Of a stretch of DNA of 64,000 nt, positions 63,037 through 64,000 are shown piece by piece; within the stretch, counting starts at the first letter, position 1, and every line of letters starts with the position of its first letter. This stretch comes from Abiotrophia sp. HMSC24B09 (GTDB lineage Bacteria > Bacillota > Bacilli > Lactobacillales > Aerococcaceae). Made by a program: the position numbers and the translations under genes. The notes beneath the pieces were generated by a model. That model did no database searches. It was not told where the DNA came from and saw nothing but the letters and a program-made list of their open reading frames with translations. The stretch covers positions 248,001-312,000 of the forward strand of contig NZ_KV822195.1 in assembly GCF_001815865.1 (NCBI RefSeq), given 5' to 3'.

Positions 63037-64000
63037 ATGGGACTTAATTGGTTAGATAGCATTGATCATCTCAAGGGAGTAGGACCCGCGCGCGTCAAGC
63101 TCTTCCAACAGGTAGGCGTCTCAACTGTCCGCGACCTCATGTTTCATTTTCCCTTCCGCTTTGAGTCGGTAGCCGTGCGACCTTTGGCGACCATCCTAGA
63201 TCAGGAGAAGGTCACCCTTAAAGGCAAGGTCGTGACGCCACCTGTGGTAGCCTACTTTGGTGGCAAGAAGAGCCGGGTTTCTTTCAAGCTGGCGGTCAAT
63301 GACCACGAAATTATTAATGTCTCTTTCTTCAACCAACCCTATCTTAAGCAAGCCATTCAGTTGGGGCAGGAGCGGGCAATTTACGGCAAATGGCAATCCA
63401 ATCGTCAGACCCTCTTAGGTATGAAGCTGATTCAAGTAGCACAGGAAGGCCAGGACTTTGCACCAGTCTACCATGCTACCAAAGGCCTTAAGCAGAGCGC
63501 CATTGTGGCTAGTATTGCGGCCTCCTTCAATCAGTATCAGGAGGCAATTCCAGAGGTCTTACCTCAACATCTCAACGACCAGTATCGGCTACTAGATTTG
63601 CCCTTGGCCCTCTATGCCATGCATTTTCCGGCTGATCAAGAGCAGCATCATCAGGCTACACGGAAAATTATCTATCAGGAGTTTTTCCTCTATCAATGGC
63701 GCCTGCAAGCGGCCCTCAAGCAGCATGAAACAGAGCCAGGCATCCAGATTCATTATGACAATGACCAACTTAAGACTTGGATTAGCCACTTACCTTATGA
63801 GCTAACTCAGGCTCAGAAGCAGGTAGTCAATGAAATCTGTCGCGACCTCATGGCCCAGCACCCTATGCGGCGCATGGTGCAGGGGGATGTGGGAAGCGGG
63901 AAAACCCTGGTAGCCTTTCTAGCTATTTTAGCAAGCTTAAGCGGGGGCTTCCAGTCAGCCCTTATGGCACCGACTGAGATTCTAGCCAAACAGCATGCCC
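63037..64000 (+). CDS. recG: ATP-dependent DNA helicase RecG, 5' part only
   Basis: The frame from ATG 63037 stays open for 321 codons to the window end, so the gene is cut. The start MGLNWLDSIDHLKGVGP and the wedge/OB region are typical of RecG, which remodels stalled forks and Holliday junctions. The helicase Walker A GDVGSGKT is seen near residues 285-292, followed by MAPTEILAKQHA (motif Ia) at the very end. AAAGGAGGGGG binding site. Confidence 0.95.
   Translation, partial: MGLNWLDSIDHLKGVGPARVKLFQQVGVSTVRDLMFHFPFRFESVAVRPLATILDQEKVTLKGKVVTPPVVAYFGGKKSRVSFKLAVNDHEIINVSFFNQPYLKQAIQLGQERAIYGKWQSNRQTLLGMKLIQVAQEGQDFAPVYHATKGLKQSAIVASIAASFNQYQEAIPEVLPQHLNDQYRLLDLPLALYAMHFPADQEQHHQATRKIIYQEFFLYQWRLQAALKQHETEPGIQIHYDNDQLKTWISHLPYELTQAQKQVVNEICRDLMAQHPMRRMVQGDVGSGKTLVAFLAILASLSGGFQSALMAPTEILAKQHA

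Overview
The window looks like chromosomal DNA of a low-to-moderate GC Firmicute of the order Lactobacillales, most likely Aerococcaceae-like (Aerococcus/Facklamia type). That is an inference from gene content and order: LysM-cmk-rpsA-der-hup, IreB-RuvX-YrzB-MltG, GreA-LiaFSR, a CovRS-type two-component system, a lipoprotein YidC, a PASTA kinase with its phosphatase, and an alanyl T-box leader. No marker here fixes the genus. Almost everything is housekeeping and strongly codon-adapted, and there is no stretch longer than 300 bases without a gene or a recognisable regulatory element.

Layout. 1-4.6 kb: envelope LysM protein, cmk, rpsA-like, der, hup. 4.7-9.4 kb: a histidine phosphatase (minus), RodA/FtsW, a GcvH-like protein, a class I amidotransferase, holA, and rpsT (minus). 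9.5-11.6 kb: uvrB with a promoter and a LexA-type operator. 11.8-14 kb: a degenerate acyltransferase-3-like membrane protein and nnrD (minus). 14.1-19.2 kb: prmA-rsmE-deoC-rel-dtd. 19.3-22.4 kb: one AT-rich gene for a 994-residue UPF1-like superfamily 1 helicase, inserted between dtd and a tRNA-Leu(CAG) gene; this is the only clear accessory locus. 22.6-27.4 kb: HAD phosphatase, lipid kinase, T-box and alaS. 27.5-31.3 kb: ireB-ruvX-yrzB, mltG-udk, greA. 31.4-34.9 kb: liaF-liaS-liaR, a HesB-like protein and an ECF S component. 35.1-39.9 kb: a BMP-family nucleoside ABC uptake operon. 40-44.3 kb: ymfF-ymfH, rodZ, pgsA. 44.5-45.7 kb: two small envelope proteins behind a perfect WalR-box match. 45.9-49.2 kb: covR-covS-like pair and yidC. 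49.4-60.4 kb: gmk-rpoZ-priA-fmt-rsmB-stp-stkP-rsgA-rpe-thiN. 60.4-64 kb: rpmB, asp23-like, fakA-like, and the 5' part of recG cut by the window end.

How the genes fit together. The window is rich in cell-envelope sensing and growth control. It holds the PASTA kinase/phosphatase pair and, 28 kb away, its likely substrate IreB. It also holds LiaFSR, a CovRS-like system, RodA, RodZ, MltG, and a second protein carrying an MltG-type LysM-like module behind a WalR-type site. Translation and nucleotide functions (S1, Der, RsmB, RsmE, PrmA, Fmt, RsgA, Rel, Gmk, RpoZ) fill most of the rest. Promoters located by eye often use an extended -10 (TGnTATAAT) with a weak -35. Many start codons were moved from the longest possible frame to the one with a well-spaced ribosome binding site.
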